This document shows positions 19,966 through 27,866 of a stretch of DNA of 64,000 bases, one piece after another; the stretch's first letter is position 1; the number at the start of each line of letters is the position of its first letter. The stretch spans positions 124,001 to 188,000 of the forward strand of contig JAXMBH010000001.1 in assembly GCA_046349975.1 (NCBI GenBank), given 5' to 3'. The position numbers were made by a program, and so were the translations under genes. The DNA comes from JABDGM01 sp046349975 (GTDB lineage: Bacteria; Planctomycetota; Planctomycetia; Pirellulales; Lacipirellulaceae). Under the pieces are notes generated by a model. That model did not search any database, was not told where the DNA came from, and saw nothing but the letters and a program-made list of their open reading frames with translations.

Positions 19966-20004
19966 TTGTTAGACACTGCAAAACCACCTATAATTCCGGT
20001 GGTT
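19966..20004 (+). promoter_or_regulatory. Sigma-70-like promoter with inverted repeat around the -10 box
   Basis: TTGTTA, 17-nt spacer, TATAAT (19989-19994). The -10 lies inside a perfect inverted repeat AACCACC (19982-19988) / GGTGGTT (19998-20004), an arrangement expected for a repressor operator. The TTG at 19966 that opens the downstream reading frame is itself the -35 box, so translation must begin later. Confidence 0.65.
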
Positions 20005-20094
20005 CCGCAAACTGGATGGCCCAAGGACGGGGGGAGACCCGCGTATAATTTGGGCGGTCGAATACGATTTCGTAGCGCCCGTGGAAGCCCGGCT

Positions 20095-21864
20095 GTGTAC
20101 GAGCCAATTGCGTCGCAACAAGAAACCGGAAGCAATTCGCATGGGACGGCTCAACGTCCCAAGGTTCTCTGTCTCGGCGGAACGCATGACGCCCAAGTCG
20201 CCCTACGCGAGCGGTTCGGCGAGCAGGTCGAAGTCGTCGACGTGACACCCGTCCGAGCGCTCTCCCATTTGGGCAGCGGCGAATATGTTGGCATTTACGC
20301 TGATTCCGACCACTTTGCCCAAGTAATCGATGTCGCTAGGCTCGTTCAAAACGAGCGTGTCCTACAGGGCATGCCAGACGGCGTCGCCCTACTGAGCGAC
20401 GACAATTCCATCATTTGGGCCAATGGCCGCCTCCGCGAGTGGATCGGCCGTGAAGACATCGTCGGCAAGAACTTTTACGACGTCTTGGGAACGCCGGAGA
20501 TCCTTGGCCCTGACTTTTGTCCCTTCCACACGGCTCTCGCCACCGGCCGGGCCAGCGGTTCCACGCTCCGTTGCTTTGCCAATCGATACATGCGCGTGCA
20601 CGTAGCGCCCGTCGTCGATGCCGAGGGTACCTCGCCGCATTTGGTCGTCACGATTCGTGAAGTCACCGACGAAGTCCTGCAGCAGCAGAAGCTCTCCGCA
20701 ATTCACCAGGCCGGCATCGAGCTGGCCGACCTCACGACCGACGAGGTCGCCAAAATGAGCGTCGAGGAGCGGATCGAGCTCCTCCGCGCGAACATTTTGC
20801 ACTGCACACAAGACGTGCTGCACTACGACGTCGTCGAAATCCGCATGCTCGATCCGCAGACGCGGCTGCTCGAGCCTGTGCTCGCCGTCGGCATGACTCC
20901 CGAAGCAGCCCAACGCGAACTCAAGGCCGATGTCGTCGGCAACGGCGTCACCGGCTTCGTCGCCGCCACGGGCAAGAGCTACTTGTGCGAAGATACGAGC
21001 GCCGACCCGCTGTATCTCGAAGGTGCCGCCGGCGCCCGCAGCTCGCTGACCGTGCCCGTGATGATGCATGACCGCGTCACCGGCACGCTCAACGTCGAAA
21101 GTCCAGAGGCCCGCGCTTTCAACGAGAGTGACTTGCAGTTTTTGGAGATTTTCGCCCGCGACGTCGCGATGGCCCTCAATACCCTCGAACTACTCGCAGC
21201 CGAAAAGGCGACCACCGCGGCCGCCAGCGTGGAAGCCATCCACAGTGCCGTGGCGTTGCCTGTCGATGACATTCTCAACGATGCGGTGAATGTCATGGAA
21301 CGCTACATCGGCCACCAGCCCGATGTCGTCCAACGCCTCCAGGCGATTCTCCGGAACGCTCGCGACATCAAACAGGTAATCCAAAAAGTCGGCCAGGCCA
21401 TGGCGCCCACTGAGGCCCAGCCGACTGCCGCCCGTGTCGAGCCGCGGCCGCTGTTAGTGGGGCGGCGCGTTCTGGTCGTTGATGCCGATGAAGCCGTCCG
21501 CAGCGCCGCTCACGCTTTGCTGGAGCGCTACCGCTGCATCGTCGAAACCGCCCACGACGGTTGCGAAGCCCAGTTCATGGTCCGCAGCCTTTCGCACGAC
21601 CAGCATTACGACGCCATCATCTCCGATATCCGCCTGCCAGATATGTCTGGCTACGACCTGCTGCTTAAGCTCAAGGAAATGATGGACTTCGTGCCCATGG
21701 CGCTCATGACCGGCTTCGGCTACGACCCGGGCCACTCGATCGTCAAAGCCCGCCAGGCCGGCCTGCAATTCGTGCTCTACAAACCCTTCCGGCTCGACCA
21801 ACTGCTCGAGGCCGTCGAACAACTCGTGTCGAGCGCCGGCGCAAAGCAGGCCGTCGATCGCTAG
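20095..21864 (+). CDS. PAS-GAF-receiver regulatory protein
   Basis: About 590 residues from GTG 20095 (GGAAG 9 nt upstream). In-frame starts further upstream overlap the promoter. An N-terminal response-regulator-like segment (RPKVLCLGGTHD) is followed by a PAS domain (about 90-190, GMPDGVALLSDDNSIIWANG) and a GAF domain (about 230-380). A helical stretch comes next, and last a receiver domain (RRVLVVDADEAVR ... IISDIRLPDMSGYDLL ... LYKPFRLDQL). The receiver has its acidic pair, the phosphoacceptor Asp (SDIRLP) and the conserved Lys (YKP). No histidine-kinase catalytic domain is present, so it must be modified by a separate kinase or act through GAF/PAS sensing. Confidence 0.85.
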   Translation: MYEPIASQQETGSNSHGTAQRPKVLCLGGTHDAQVALRERFGEQVEVVDVTPVRALSHLGSGEYVGIYADSDHFAQVIDVARLVQNERVLQGMPDGVALLSDDNSIIWANGRLREWIGREDIVGKNFYDVLGTPEILGPDFCPFHTALATGRASGSTLRCFANRYMRVHVAPVVDAEGTSPHLVVTIREVTDEVLQQQKLSAIHQAGIELADLTTDEVAKMSVEERIELLRANILHCTQDVLHYDVVEIRMLDPQTRLLEPVLAVGMTPEAAQRELKADVVGNGVTGFVAATGKSYLCEDTSADPLYLEGAAGARSSLTVPVMMHDRVTGTLNVESPEARAFNESDLQFLEIFARDVAMALNTLELLAAEKATTAAASVEAIHSAVALPVDDILNDAVNVMERYIGHQPDVVQRLQAILRNARDIKQVIQKVGQAMAPTEAQPTAARVEPRPLLVGRRVLVVDADEAVRSAAHALLERYRCIVETAHDGCEAQFMVRSLSHDQHYDAIISDIRLPDMSGYDLLLKLKEMMDFVPMALMTGFGYDPGHSIVKARQAGLQFVLYKPFRLDQLLEAVEQLVSSAGAKQAVDR

Positions 21865-21934
21865 GCCTTTGCTTCTCACACTCCCATAGGCGTCTGTCTT
21901 GCCGGCTCATGCGGCTGCTTTAGGAAATCTAAGG

Positions 21935-23098
21935 ATGGCGCTAATCTTGCTGGCTTTGGGCGCCGTAGGGCACATGGTTCTGTGGGTCGCGCTGATCAAC
22001 CGCGTCCACGCCATTGGTATCCGTCGTCGTTGGGTCAATCTAATGACGATCGCCTTCGTCGCCGCCTTGGCGTTTGCGCCGCTGGCGGTTGCGGCCGCGC
22101 TCTACGCACAGCGGCGCAGCCCCGACGAGGCGCCGCGCGTTACCACGATCGCCGCGTGGAGTTACGTCCTGGGCTGCGTCGTCGTTTGCACGATCGGCAC
22201 GTTGCAGCGGCTCGGGTGGTGGTTGCATCCAGAACGCTCCTCGGTGCTGCTCTCGAATCACACCTCACCCATCTTGTTGCACAACCAGCGCCATCGGATG
22301 GCACGCCGAGGCCTCCCCACGCTGCTCTGCCGCTTGCCCGGTAATCAGGTGCTGTCCCTGCACGTTCAGCGGAAAGAACTGACGATTCCCCGACTTTTAC
22401 CCCCGCACGACGGTTTGCGCATCGCTCATATTACCGATCTTCACATGTCCGGCCGACTCACGCCGGCGTTTTTCGAGCAAGTTGCTGAAATTGTCAATGA
22501 AACCGACCCGGACCTTATTGCCATCACCGGCGATATCGTCGAAGGCGACGCGTTCATCGAATGGCTGCCCGGTACGCTGGGACGACTTCGCAGCCGCCAC
22601 GGCGTGTTTTACGTTCTCGGCAACCACGATCGGCGCGCTACTGAGAGCACCATCAAACGGGTTCTCGCCGATTACGGCCTGATCCACGTCGGGCACGATT
22701 GCCGGCGCATCACGATCCACGACGAACCGCTGCTTATCGGCGGCAACGAGCTTCCGTGGTACAAGCCTGCCGCCGACTTCACGAAGACGAGCCGCAATTC
22801 GGATGTTTGGACACCACGCATCCTCCTCGCTCACTCCCCCGACCAATTCCACTGGGCACAAGAGCAAGACATCGACCTGATGATGGCCGGCCACCTCCAC
22901 GGCGGGCAGATTCGCTTCCCGCTCATGGGCGCGATTACCTCACCCAGTCGTCACGGCGTACGCTATGCCGCCGGTGTCTTCCGCGCGGGCAACACCGTGA
23001 TGCATGTCAGCCGCGGTGTCGGCGCGCTGACACCGCTACGTGTCAACTGCCCGCCGGAAATCGCGATTCTCACGCTACGCTCGCCAACCAAGAGTTGA
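21935..23098 (+). CDS. Membrane-anchored metallophosphoesterase
   Basis: 387 residues from ATG 21935; a TTG at 21899 would add 12. Three hydrophobic helices at the N-terminus (about 1-100) precede a calcineurin-like phosphoesterase domain. All metal motifs are present: DLH (ITDLHMSG), GDIVEG, GNHD (VLGNHDRR), the HSP (LLAHSPDQ) and GHLHGGQ. This is the YkuE-like lipid/nucleotide phosphoesterase architecture, but the substrate is unknown. It follows the regulator gene by 70 bp on the same strand and may be co-transcribed. Confidence 0.85.
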   Translation: MALILLALGAVGHMVLWVALINRVHAIGIRRRWVNLMTIAFVAALAFAPLAVAAALYAQRRSPDEAPRVTTIAAWSYVLGCVVVCTIGTLQRLGWWLHPERSSVLLSNHTSPILLHNQRHRMARRGLPTLLCRLPGNQVLSLHVQRKELTIPRLLPPHDGLRIAHITDLHMSGRLTPAFFEQVAEIVNETDPDLIAITGDIVEGDAFIEWLPGTLGRLRSRHGVFYVLGNHDRRATESTIKRVLADYGLIHVGHDCRRITIHDEPLLIGGNELPWYKPAADFTKTSRNSDVWTPRILLAHSPDQFHWAQEQDIDLMMAGHLHGGQIRFPLMGAITSPSRHGVRYAAGVFRAGNTVMHVSRGVGALTPLRVNCPPEIAILTLRSPTKS

Positions 23099-23221
23099 GC
23101 CTCAATGGGCAAGACGCCGGTTGCACATGAGCAGATCGAGTTCGCACTGCCGAACCCAGCGGCCCTTCACCGCAGGCGGAACTCTTGCGACCCCAGCTAC
23201 TTGCTGCGCAACATCGAACGC

Positions 23222-23902
23222 CTAAACACGTTCAATCTCGACGCAAATCCCCCCCGCGCGAATCGCTTTGTGCACCGGCGTGAACCATAGCTCCTTCTTC
23301 CAATGCAAACCGAGCGATTCGCACAGATCGCGAAGCTCGCGCCGATTGTACGTGCGGCAATACCACACCCGGCTCGTCCACGCGCCCGAAAAGTTATCTT
23401 CCGTCGTGAGCAGCAGCATCCGTCCGCCCGGCCGCAGCACGCGGGCCAGTTCGCTTAGCCCCTTGTCGGGCTCCGGCACGTGTTCGAGAACATATCCGCA
23501 CGTGATGCCGTCGAACGATCCATCCGCGAATGGCAGGGCGGTAACATCGGCCACCACAAACGATGGTCGGCTGCTTTTGAGCCGCCGCCGGGCTCGCCGC
23601 AGCATCTCGCTTGAAAGATCGGTGCACGTGATTTGCGCATCCCAATCGGCAAACTCCAGCAAGTGCCCAGCTAGTTGCCCAGCGCCGCTGCCAACATCCA
23701 GAATCGACTTCAACCCGCGCAAATCGAACTTGCCCGACCGCATGAGCCGGCGGCCCAGCTGGATGTGCAGCGACATCTTACTGGCTGTCGCCAGAAAAGC
23801 GCCCTTCTTTCCGCCGTAAACGTCCTTGATCTTGTCGCGATATTCGTCCGGCGAGACGCGGCTAATGAGGTCGTTCTCGAGGATTTTGTTGATAGTGCCC
23901 AT
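23222..23902 (-). CDS. Class I SAM-dependent methyltransferase
   Basis: 226 residues. The SAM-binding motif I (ILDVGSGAGQLAGHL) is at about 67-81. Motif II is near TCTDLSSEML, followed by VVADVTALPFADGSFD and GYVLEHVPEPDKGLSELARVL. It resembles UbiE/BioC-like small-molecule methyltransferases. Homologues of this type commonly methylate lipids or sugars in envelope pathways, but the substrate is not visible here. ATG 23902 is the only good start. The gene stands alone between a convergent metallophosphoesterase and the VWA cluster. Confidence 0.85.
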   Translation of the reverse strand: MGTINKILENDLISRVSPDEYRDKIKDVYGGKKGAFLATASKMSLHIQLGRRLMRSGKFDLRGLKSILDVGSGAGQLAGHLLEFADWDAQITCTDLSSEMLRRARRRLKSSRPSFVVADVTALPFADGSFDGITCGYVLEHVPEPDKGLSELARVLRPGGRMLLLTTEDNFSGAWTSRVWYCRTYNRRELRDLCESLGLHWKKELWFTPVHKAIRAGGICVEIERV

Positions 23903-24093
23903 GTCCTAATTCTTCCTAATATTGCCCGCCGCGAATTCGTTCGATTCACACACCCGAGAACAATCAAAGCCTGGCAGCAAGGCTGATGCCGCACTCGCCC
24001 GCAAGTGTCTAATGCCGTCGAAATTGCGTAGTGGGCGGCGGATGCTGTTGAGCTTTTCCGAGTCCTTGGCCGTTCCAGAAATCCCCACTTTGA

Positions 24094-26214
24094 TCACAAA
24101 TACACGCGTCGATTGTAGATATACCATTCCAGAATCAGCACGAACAGGGCACAGGCCAGTACGAACTTCCACGCCTCGATGCGCGAGGGCGTTCGTCCCA
24201 GCGTAGCCTGCACATCTGTGTTGCCGATTTTAATATCTGCCGGTTGTATCGTGGATGCGGCCCCTCCCTGAGTCGGCCGCACCCGCACGTCGCTCTCCTG
24301 ACGGTCAAACAGGTTCACCGCAAACCGCTCGATTACCTGGTCCCCGCGGAGCACCGCGTACACCCCCAGGTCGCCTGTGTTTTGAAACTGAAAAATATCC
24401 TGAGCGGTCCGGCGGACCTTGTGCTCCGCCTTGGTCGGATCAATGACGGTGAGCTCGGGCGTGTTGCCCGCCGTCCGGATCTCCACCGGCCGCCCCGGCC
24501 GCGTGGAAGCCAGCTGCGAATCTTCCGTGCCCCCCGCAAGAAATTCCAGCACGTTCAAGCAGAATGTGGGGAAGCTCAACTTGCGCGGCCAGTTGGTATT
24601 CGGCAGCACGTTGCCGTCCTTGTCATGGCCGATGATTTCGAATCCCAGAACCGCATCTTGATACGCATCACGTGGCGCGATCGCCCCAATCGGACCAGAC
24701 GTTGAATCAATCAGCACAGTTGCCCCCGGCGGCGGATTCAGCAAAATACTGTCGAGCAAATCCACGTTGCCCAATTCGACATTCGCCAGAATGGGATGGG
24801 ATCGGTCCCAATCAACAATCTGCGGCTGACTCGCACGCGGCAATTCAGCAACCACCGCTGTCGCCGCCGCCTTCGTCGCTTCTGGTGAAGCCTTAGCATC
24901 CGCCGCCGCGGGCGTCGCCCTGCCGCCACGCCATTCATCCCCCGGCGGCACCTGACCGATGTACAGAGTATTTGCCCGCGGCGGCGCGGCCGGCGCGCAC
25001 TGATCGAAGATGATGAGGTTGTACGCTCCCGCGTCCGCATCGCGTTTGTAGTCTGCGCTCGTTAAGTAGTCCGGCTTCTTGATCTCAATCGTTCCCAGCT
25101 TCGTCGCCCGCTCCGTCCCCAGCGCGACCTCGAGCGCCGTGTTGCCCGGCGTTACGACCAAGACCTTGCCCGGCTTAGCTTCATTGAGCGCGGCATACGC
25201 CGTATCGTCCTGCTGCAGCGCGTCCTGGGTGACTTTGTCGCCCAAGTCGTACTTCAGCTTCGCCGTCAGCTTACCCGGCGGCGCATCGGCCAGCGGAAAC
25301 ACGACGCCCGCCGACTCGCCCGCCGGCACTTCAACTTCCTTCGCATCGAGGAAGCTGCCGTCGTGCTGCAATTCCACCGTGGCCTTTTGCGTCGCTTCCG
25401 TGAAGTTCGACACCTGCACGAACGCCTGCCGCTGCTCCGGGTGCGCTTCGCCCCGCCGCGTGCTGAACGCGGTAATCGCCAGGTTCTTCGCCTCCAGCGA
25501 CCCGAGCGGCACGTAGTACGGCTTGAGATTCCCCAGCGAAAAACCCTTCACGTCCTCGAAGCGTCCGTCGCTCAGAATGTACAGCGTGGCCGGCTGCGCT
25601 TCGACAATGTCGATTTCCTTGTCGCCTTCCTTGATCGGCATCCGGCTGGGGTTCGCCAGCCCGTCGGCCAGCTCCAGGGCCTCCTTGAGATCTGTACCCC
25701 GAACTGTCGGCTCGATCGTCTCGAGCCGTTCGCGCAGCAGTCGGCGATTGTTCGTGAATTCCTGCACCACTTGTGGCGTGTCGGCAAAGCTCACGAGCAT
25801 CGCCGTCATCCCGGAGTCCATCTGGTCGATGAGCCCCCCTACCACTTTCTTCGCTTCCTCGAGCCGATTCTTGGCTCCCTCGACATCGGTTGCCGACATG
25901 CTCGCCGAATTGTCGACCAAAAAGATGAACCGATCGCCATCCAGCTTCGAGCCTTCCCAGCCCGGCCGCAGCAATGCGAGCATCGCCAGTGCCACCAGCA
26001 ACAGCTGCAAAAACAGCAGCAAATTCTGCCGCAGCCGCTGCCACAGGCTGTTGACGTGCATATCCTCAATCGACCGCCGCCACAAATACGTGCTCGGCAC
26101 CTCCAGCGGCTGTCGCCGCAGCTTCAAAAAATACAACGCCACAATCCCCGGCGGCACCAGCGCAAGCAGGGCCCATTGCCAAGGTGACAGCGTGTTGTAG
26201 AAGAAGTCGAACAT
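24094..26214 (-). CDS. BatA-like VWA-domain membrane protein
   Basis: 706 residues. It opens with the BatA N-terminal pattern, helices at about 12-30 and 63-83 around LRRQPLEVPSTYLW. A von Willebrand A domain follows with intact MIDAS (DNSASMS, Asp101; later GTDLKEALE and SDGR). A long extracytoplasmic region and a C-terminal helix (about 683-700, LACALFVLILEWYIY) complete it. Proteins of this type work with MoxR ATPases and DUF58 proteins in envelope chaperone-like complexes (family knowledge). It is the last gene of the leftward moxR-DUF58-BatA unit, from which it is split by the inverted-repeat element. Confidence 0.88.
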   Translation of the reverse strand: MFDFFYNTLSPWQWALLALVPPGIVALYFLKLRRQPLEVPSTYLWRRSIEDMHVNSLWQRLRQNLLLFLQLLLVALAMLALLRPGWEGSKLDGDRFIFLVDNSASMSATDVEGAKNRLEEAKKVVGGLIDQMDSGMTAMLVSFADTPQVVQEFTNNRRLLRERLETIEPTVRGTDLKEALELADGLANPSRMPIKEGDKEIDIVEAQPATLYILSDGRFEDVKGFSLGNLKPYYVPLGSLEAKNLAITAFSTRRGEAHPEQRQAFVQVSNFTEATQKATVELQHDGSFLDAKEVEVPAGESAGVVFPLADAPPGKLTAKLKYDLGDKVTQDALQQDDTAYAALNEAKPGKVLVVTPGNTALEVALGTERATKLGTIEIKKPDYLTSADYKRDADAGAYNLIIFDQCAPAAPPRANTLYIGQVPPGDEWRGGRATPAAADAKASPEATKAAATAVVAELPRASQPQIVDWDRSHPILANVELGNVDLLDSILLNPPPGATVLIDSTSGPIGAIAPRDAYQDAVLGFEIIGHDKDGNVLPNTNWPRKLSFPTFCLNVLEFLAGGTEDSQLASTRPGRPVEIRTAGNTPELTVIDPTKAEHKVRRTAQDIFQFQNTGDLGVYAVLRGDQVIERFAVNLFDRQESDVRVRPTQGGAASTIQPADIKIGNTDVQATLGRTPSRIEAWKFVLACALFVLILEWYIYNRRVYL

Positions 26215-26217
26215 TGC

Positions 26218-26250
26218 GAGTCGAGAGCTGAGAGTCGAGAGTCAAGAGCC
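26218..26250. repeat. Left inverted arm of the IVS-like element
   Basis: Units GAGTCGA, GAGCTGA, GAGTCGA, GAGTCAA, then GAGCC. The TGA stop of the four-helix gene falls inside this arm, so the last residues of that protein are encoded by the repeat. Confidence 0.85.
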
Positions 26251-26625
26251 AGAATCACGCGAGCTGCGTGAACTGCCGACCAAGGAAATGCGCAAACCAC
26301 TCAACATTCTGGCCAACTCCTCTGACTCCCGGTAGAGATTGTCAAACGATTCTTTACTCAGGATCTGTTGGCGATGGGATATCGTCGCGTGCGACACGAC
26401 CTCCATTAACGAAGCGTATGCAAACTCCAGAAAACGGGCAAAATCACTGTCCGAGACTCTGCCGCTTCCCTCTGCAATATTCGATGAGACCGAGACTGCA
26501 GCTCGACGCATTTGATTCGTCAGACCGAATCGCTCATCGCTAGGAAATACTCTCGTGTATGAGTACACCATTCCGGCGTAATCAATGGCACGTTGCCAGA
26601 CGTCAAGCTTCTCAAATCGAAACAT
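26242..26625 (-). CDS. Four-helix-bundle protein, 23S rRNA intervening-sequence (S23/IVP) family
   Basis: 127 residues. The start MFRFEKLDVWQRAIDYA and the central NQMRRAAVSVSSNIAEGSGR are the family signature, and the length is usual (115-135). Members fold as four helices and form pentamers. They are found as reading frames in 23S rRNA insertions and next to other elements; the molecular role is unsettled. The Ser/Arg-rich C-terminus is coded by the left inverted arm. It is inserted between the DUF58 and BatA-like genes in the same direction. Confidence 0.88.
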   Translation of the reverse strand: MFRFEKLDVWQRAIDYAGMVYSYTRVFPSDERFGLTNQMRRAAVSVSSNIAEGSGRVSDSDFARFLEFAYASLMEVVSHATISHRQQILSKESFDNLYRESEELARMLSGLRISLVGSSRSSRDSGS

Positions 26626-26632
26626 GTTTTCC

Positions 26633-26665
26633 GGCTCTTGACTCTCGACTCTTAGCTCTTGACTT
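26633..26665. repeat. Right inverted arm of the IVS-like element
   Basis: Units GGCTCTT, GACTCTC, GACTCTT, AGCTCTT, then GACTT. It matches the reverse complement of the left arm at 30 of 33 positions. It lies 8 bp upstream of the four-helix gene and ends 2 bp short of the DUF58 stop codon. Confidence 0.85.
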
Positions 26666-26667
26666 CA

Positions 26668-27558
26668 TCAACGCACCAACCCCCGCCGCCGCAAGTAACT
26701 TCCAATCAAATCCTTCACCGGCATCTGGTTATTGGCCAGCAAATAGTTCATCCCCCGTCGATTGCAGAACTCTTGCGCCCCGCCGACGAACGCATTCAGC
26801 GTCGACTTGTACTTCGCCAACAGCGGTGCACTCACTGTGATCTCCGCGATATCTTGATCCTCACAGTCCACGAGCTTGAGGTCACCCTTCACATCCGGAT
26901 CGATCTCCTCCTGACTGAGCACGTGAATAACGTACACGTCGACGCGCTGCGACACCAAATACCGCAGTGCTGCCTCATACCCGTGCTTGTCCATCAAGTC
27001 GGTGATCAACACAACGATGCCCTTGCCGGCATTCCGCAAACAGAAATTCTTCACGCCCTCTGCCAGCGACGCCGTCTCGCCTGCCGTAATGCCGTCGAGA
27101 TAATCGAGCATCCGCCACACGCTCCGCCGCCCCCGCAGCACTGGCCCTCGCTGGCTGGCTTTCTGGCCGAGCGTCTCGATCCGCACACGATCCGTCCGTA
27201 TGAGCCCGACGAACCCAAGAGCCGCCGCCAACTGTTTCGCATACTGCAGCTTTGTCGGCGTGCCGAAGTCCATCGACAGGCTCGCGTCGATGAGCGTGAA
27301 GAAGTGGAGATCTTCCTCCTCCAAAAACAGCTTGATGATCAGCTTGTCGAGCCGCGCGTACAGATTCCAATCGAGCGACCGCAAATCATCCCCCGGCACA
27401 TAGCTGCGAAAATCGGCAAACTCGACACTCTGCCCCTTGCGCTTACTTCGCCGTTCGCCCTTCATCCGCCCGCGAAACACCTTCCGCGTCACCAGCTCCA
27501 GCCGCTCCAGCTGAGCCATCAAATCGGGCGGCAGTAGTTTCGATTCCAGCGCTGGCAT
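26668..27558 (-). CDS. DUF58 domain protein
   Basis: 296 residues. The DUF58 block is clear: GRRSKRKGQS-like basic stretch, VEFADFRSYVPGDDLRSLDW, then a VWA-like fold with DASLSMDFG in the MIDAS position. The protein appears cytosolic, without membrane segments. DUF58 proteins accompany MoxR ATPases and BatA/B membrane proteins. It sits between moxR plus a small gene upstream and the BatA-like gene downstream, and only the IVS-like element breaks its junction with the latter. Confidence 0.9.
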   Translation of the reverse strand: MPALESKLLPPDLMAQLERLELVTRKVFRGRMKGERRSKRKGQSVEFADFRSYVPGDDLRSLDWNLYARLDKLIIKLFLEEEDLHFFTLIDASLSMDFGTPTKLQYAKQLAAALGFVGLIRTDRVRIETLGQKASQRGPVLRGRRSVWRMLDYLDGITAGETASLAEGVKNFCLRNAGKGIVVLITDLMDKHGYEAALRYLVSQRVDVYVIHVLSQEEIDPDVKGDLKLVDCEDQDIAEITVSAPLLAKYKSTLNAFVGGAQEFCNRRGMNYLLANNQMPVKDLIGSYLRRRGLVR

Positions 27559-27648
27559 ACCAACACGAACAAGGGCCGCCGTTACACGACAAATCGCACA
27601 AACATCGAGCGTCGGCGGTCACGCCGAATCTCATCCACGTGCGACAAA

Positions 27649-27822
27649 CTATCGAACCAAGCTACGAACAAACCTTACCAAGACCATCAACACAACACTG
27701 CCAACGGCAATGAGCGCCGGCAACACGATTCCCAGCGATGCGATCACCTCGCTGCGCCATGCCGGTATCCCAGACCAAGCGCGAACTCGCTTCGGCGGCG
27801 ACTGGCGCTGATCATTCGACAT
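27649..27822 (-). CDS. Small single-helix membrane protein in the moxR operon
   Basis: 57 residues, ATG 27822 to TAG 27649. A basic, Gln/Pro/Arg-rich N-terminus (about 1-24) leads into one hydrophobic helix (about 27-48, IASLGIVLPALIAVGSVVLM), ending in a basic tail (VRFVRSLVR). It lies in the operon direction, 38 bp past the moxR stop and 90 bp before DUF58. No family is recognised. Position, direction and a clean membrane topology argue for a real gene, but no ribosome site is visible. Its start codon abuts a heptamer array. Confidence 0.5.
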   Translation of the reverse strand: MSNDQRQSPPKRVRAWSGIPAWRSEVIASLGIVLPALIAVGSVVLMVLVRFVRSLVR

Positions 27823-27824
27823 CG

Positions 27825-27866
27825 GTCATTGGTCATTGGTCATTGGTCATTCGTCATTCGTCATTT
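27825..27866. repeat. Heptamer array at the moxR 3' end
   Basis: Six tandem 7-bp units: three GTCATTG, two GTCATTC and one GTCATTT. The moxR stop (27861-27863) lies in the last unit, and the small membrane gene starts 3 bp beyond the first. Confidence 0.95.

Larger units (their letters stand above)
26218..26665 (-). mobile_element. 448-bp IVS-like element: four-helix-bundle gene between inverted heptamer arrays
   Basis: Left arm 26218-26250 and right arm 26633-26665 are reverse complements over 33 bp with three mismatches. Each is built of 7-bp units (GAGTCGA, GAGCTGA, GAGTCGA, GAGTCAA on the left). The arms stop 3 bp from the BatA-like start codon and 2 bp from the DUF58 stop, so the element exactly fills the gap between two operon genes. 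Its gene reads in the operon direction. The layout matches that of 23S rRNA intervening sequences (terminal stem plus S23/IVP reading frame), but here it lies in an mRNA. Mobility is inferred; no transposase or target duplication is evident. Confidence 0.6.
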
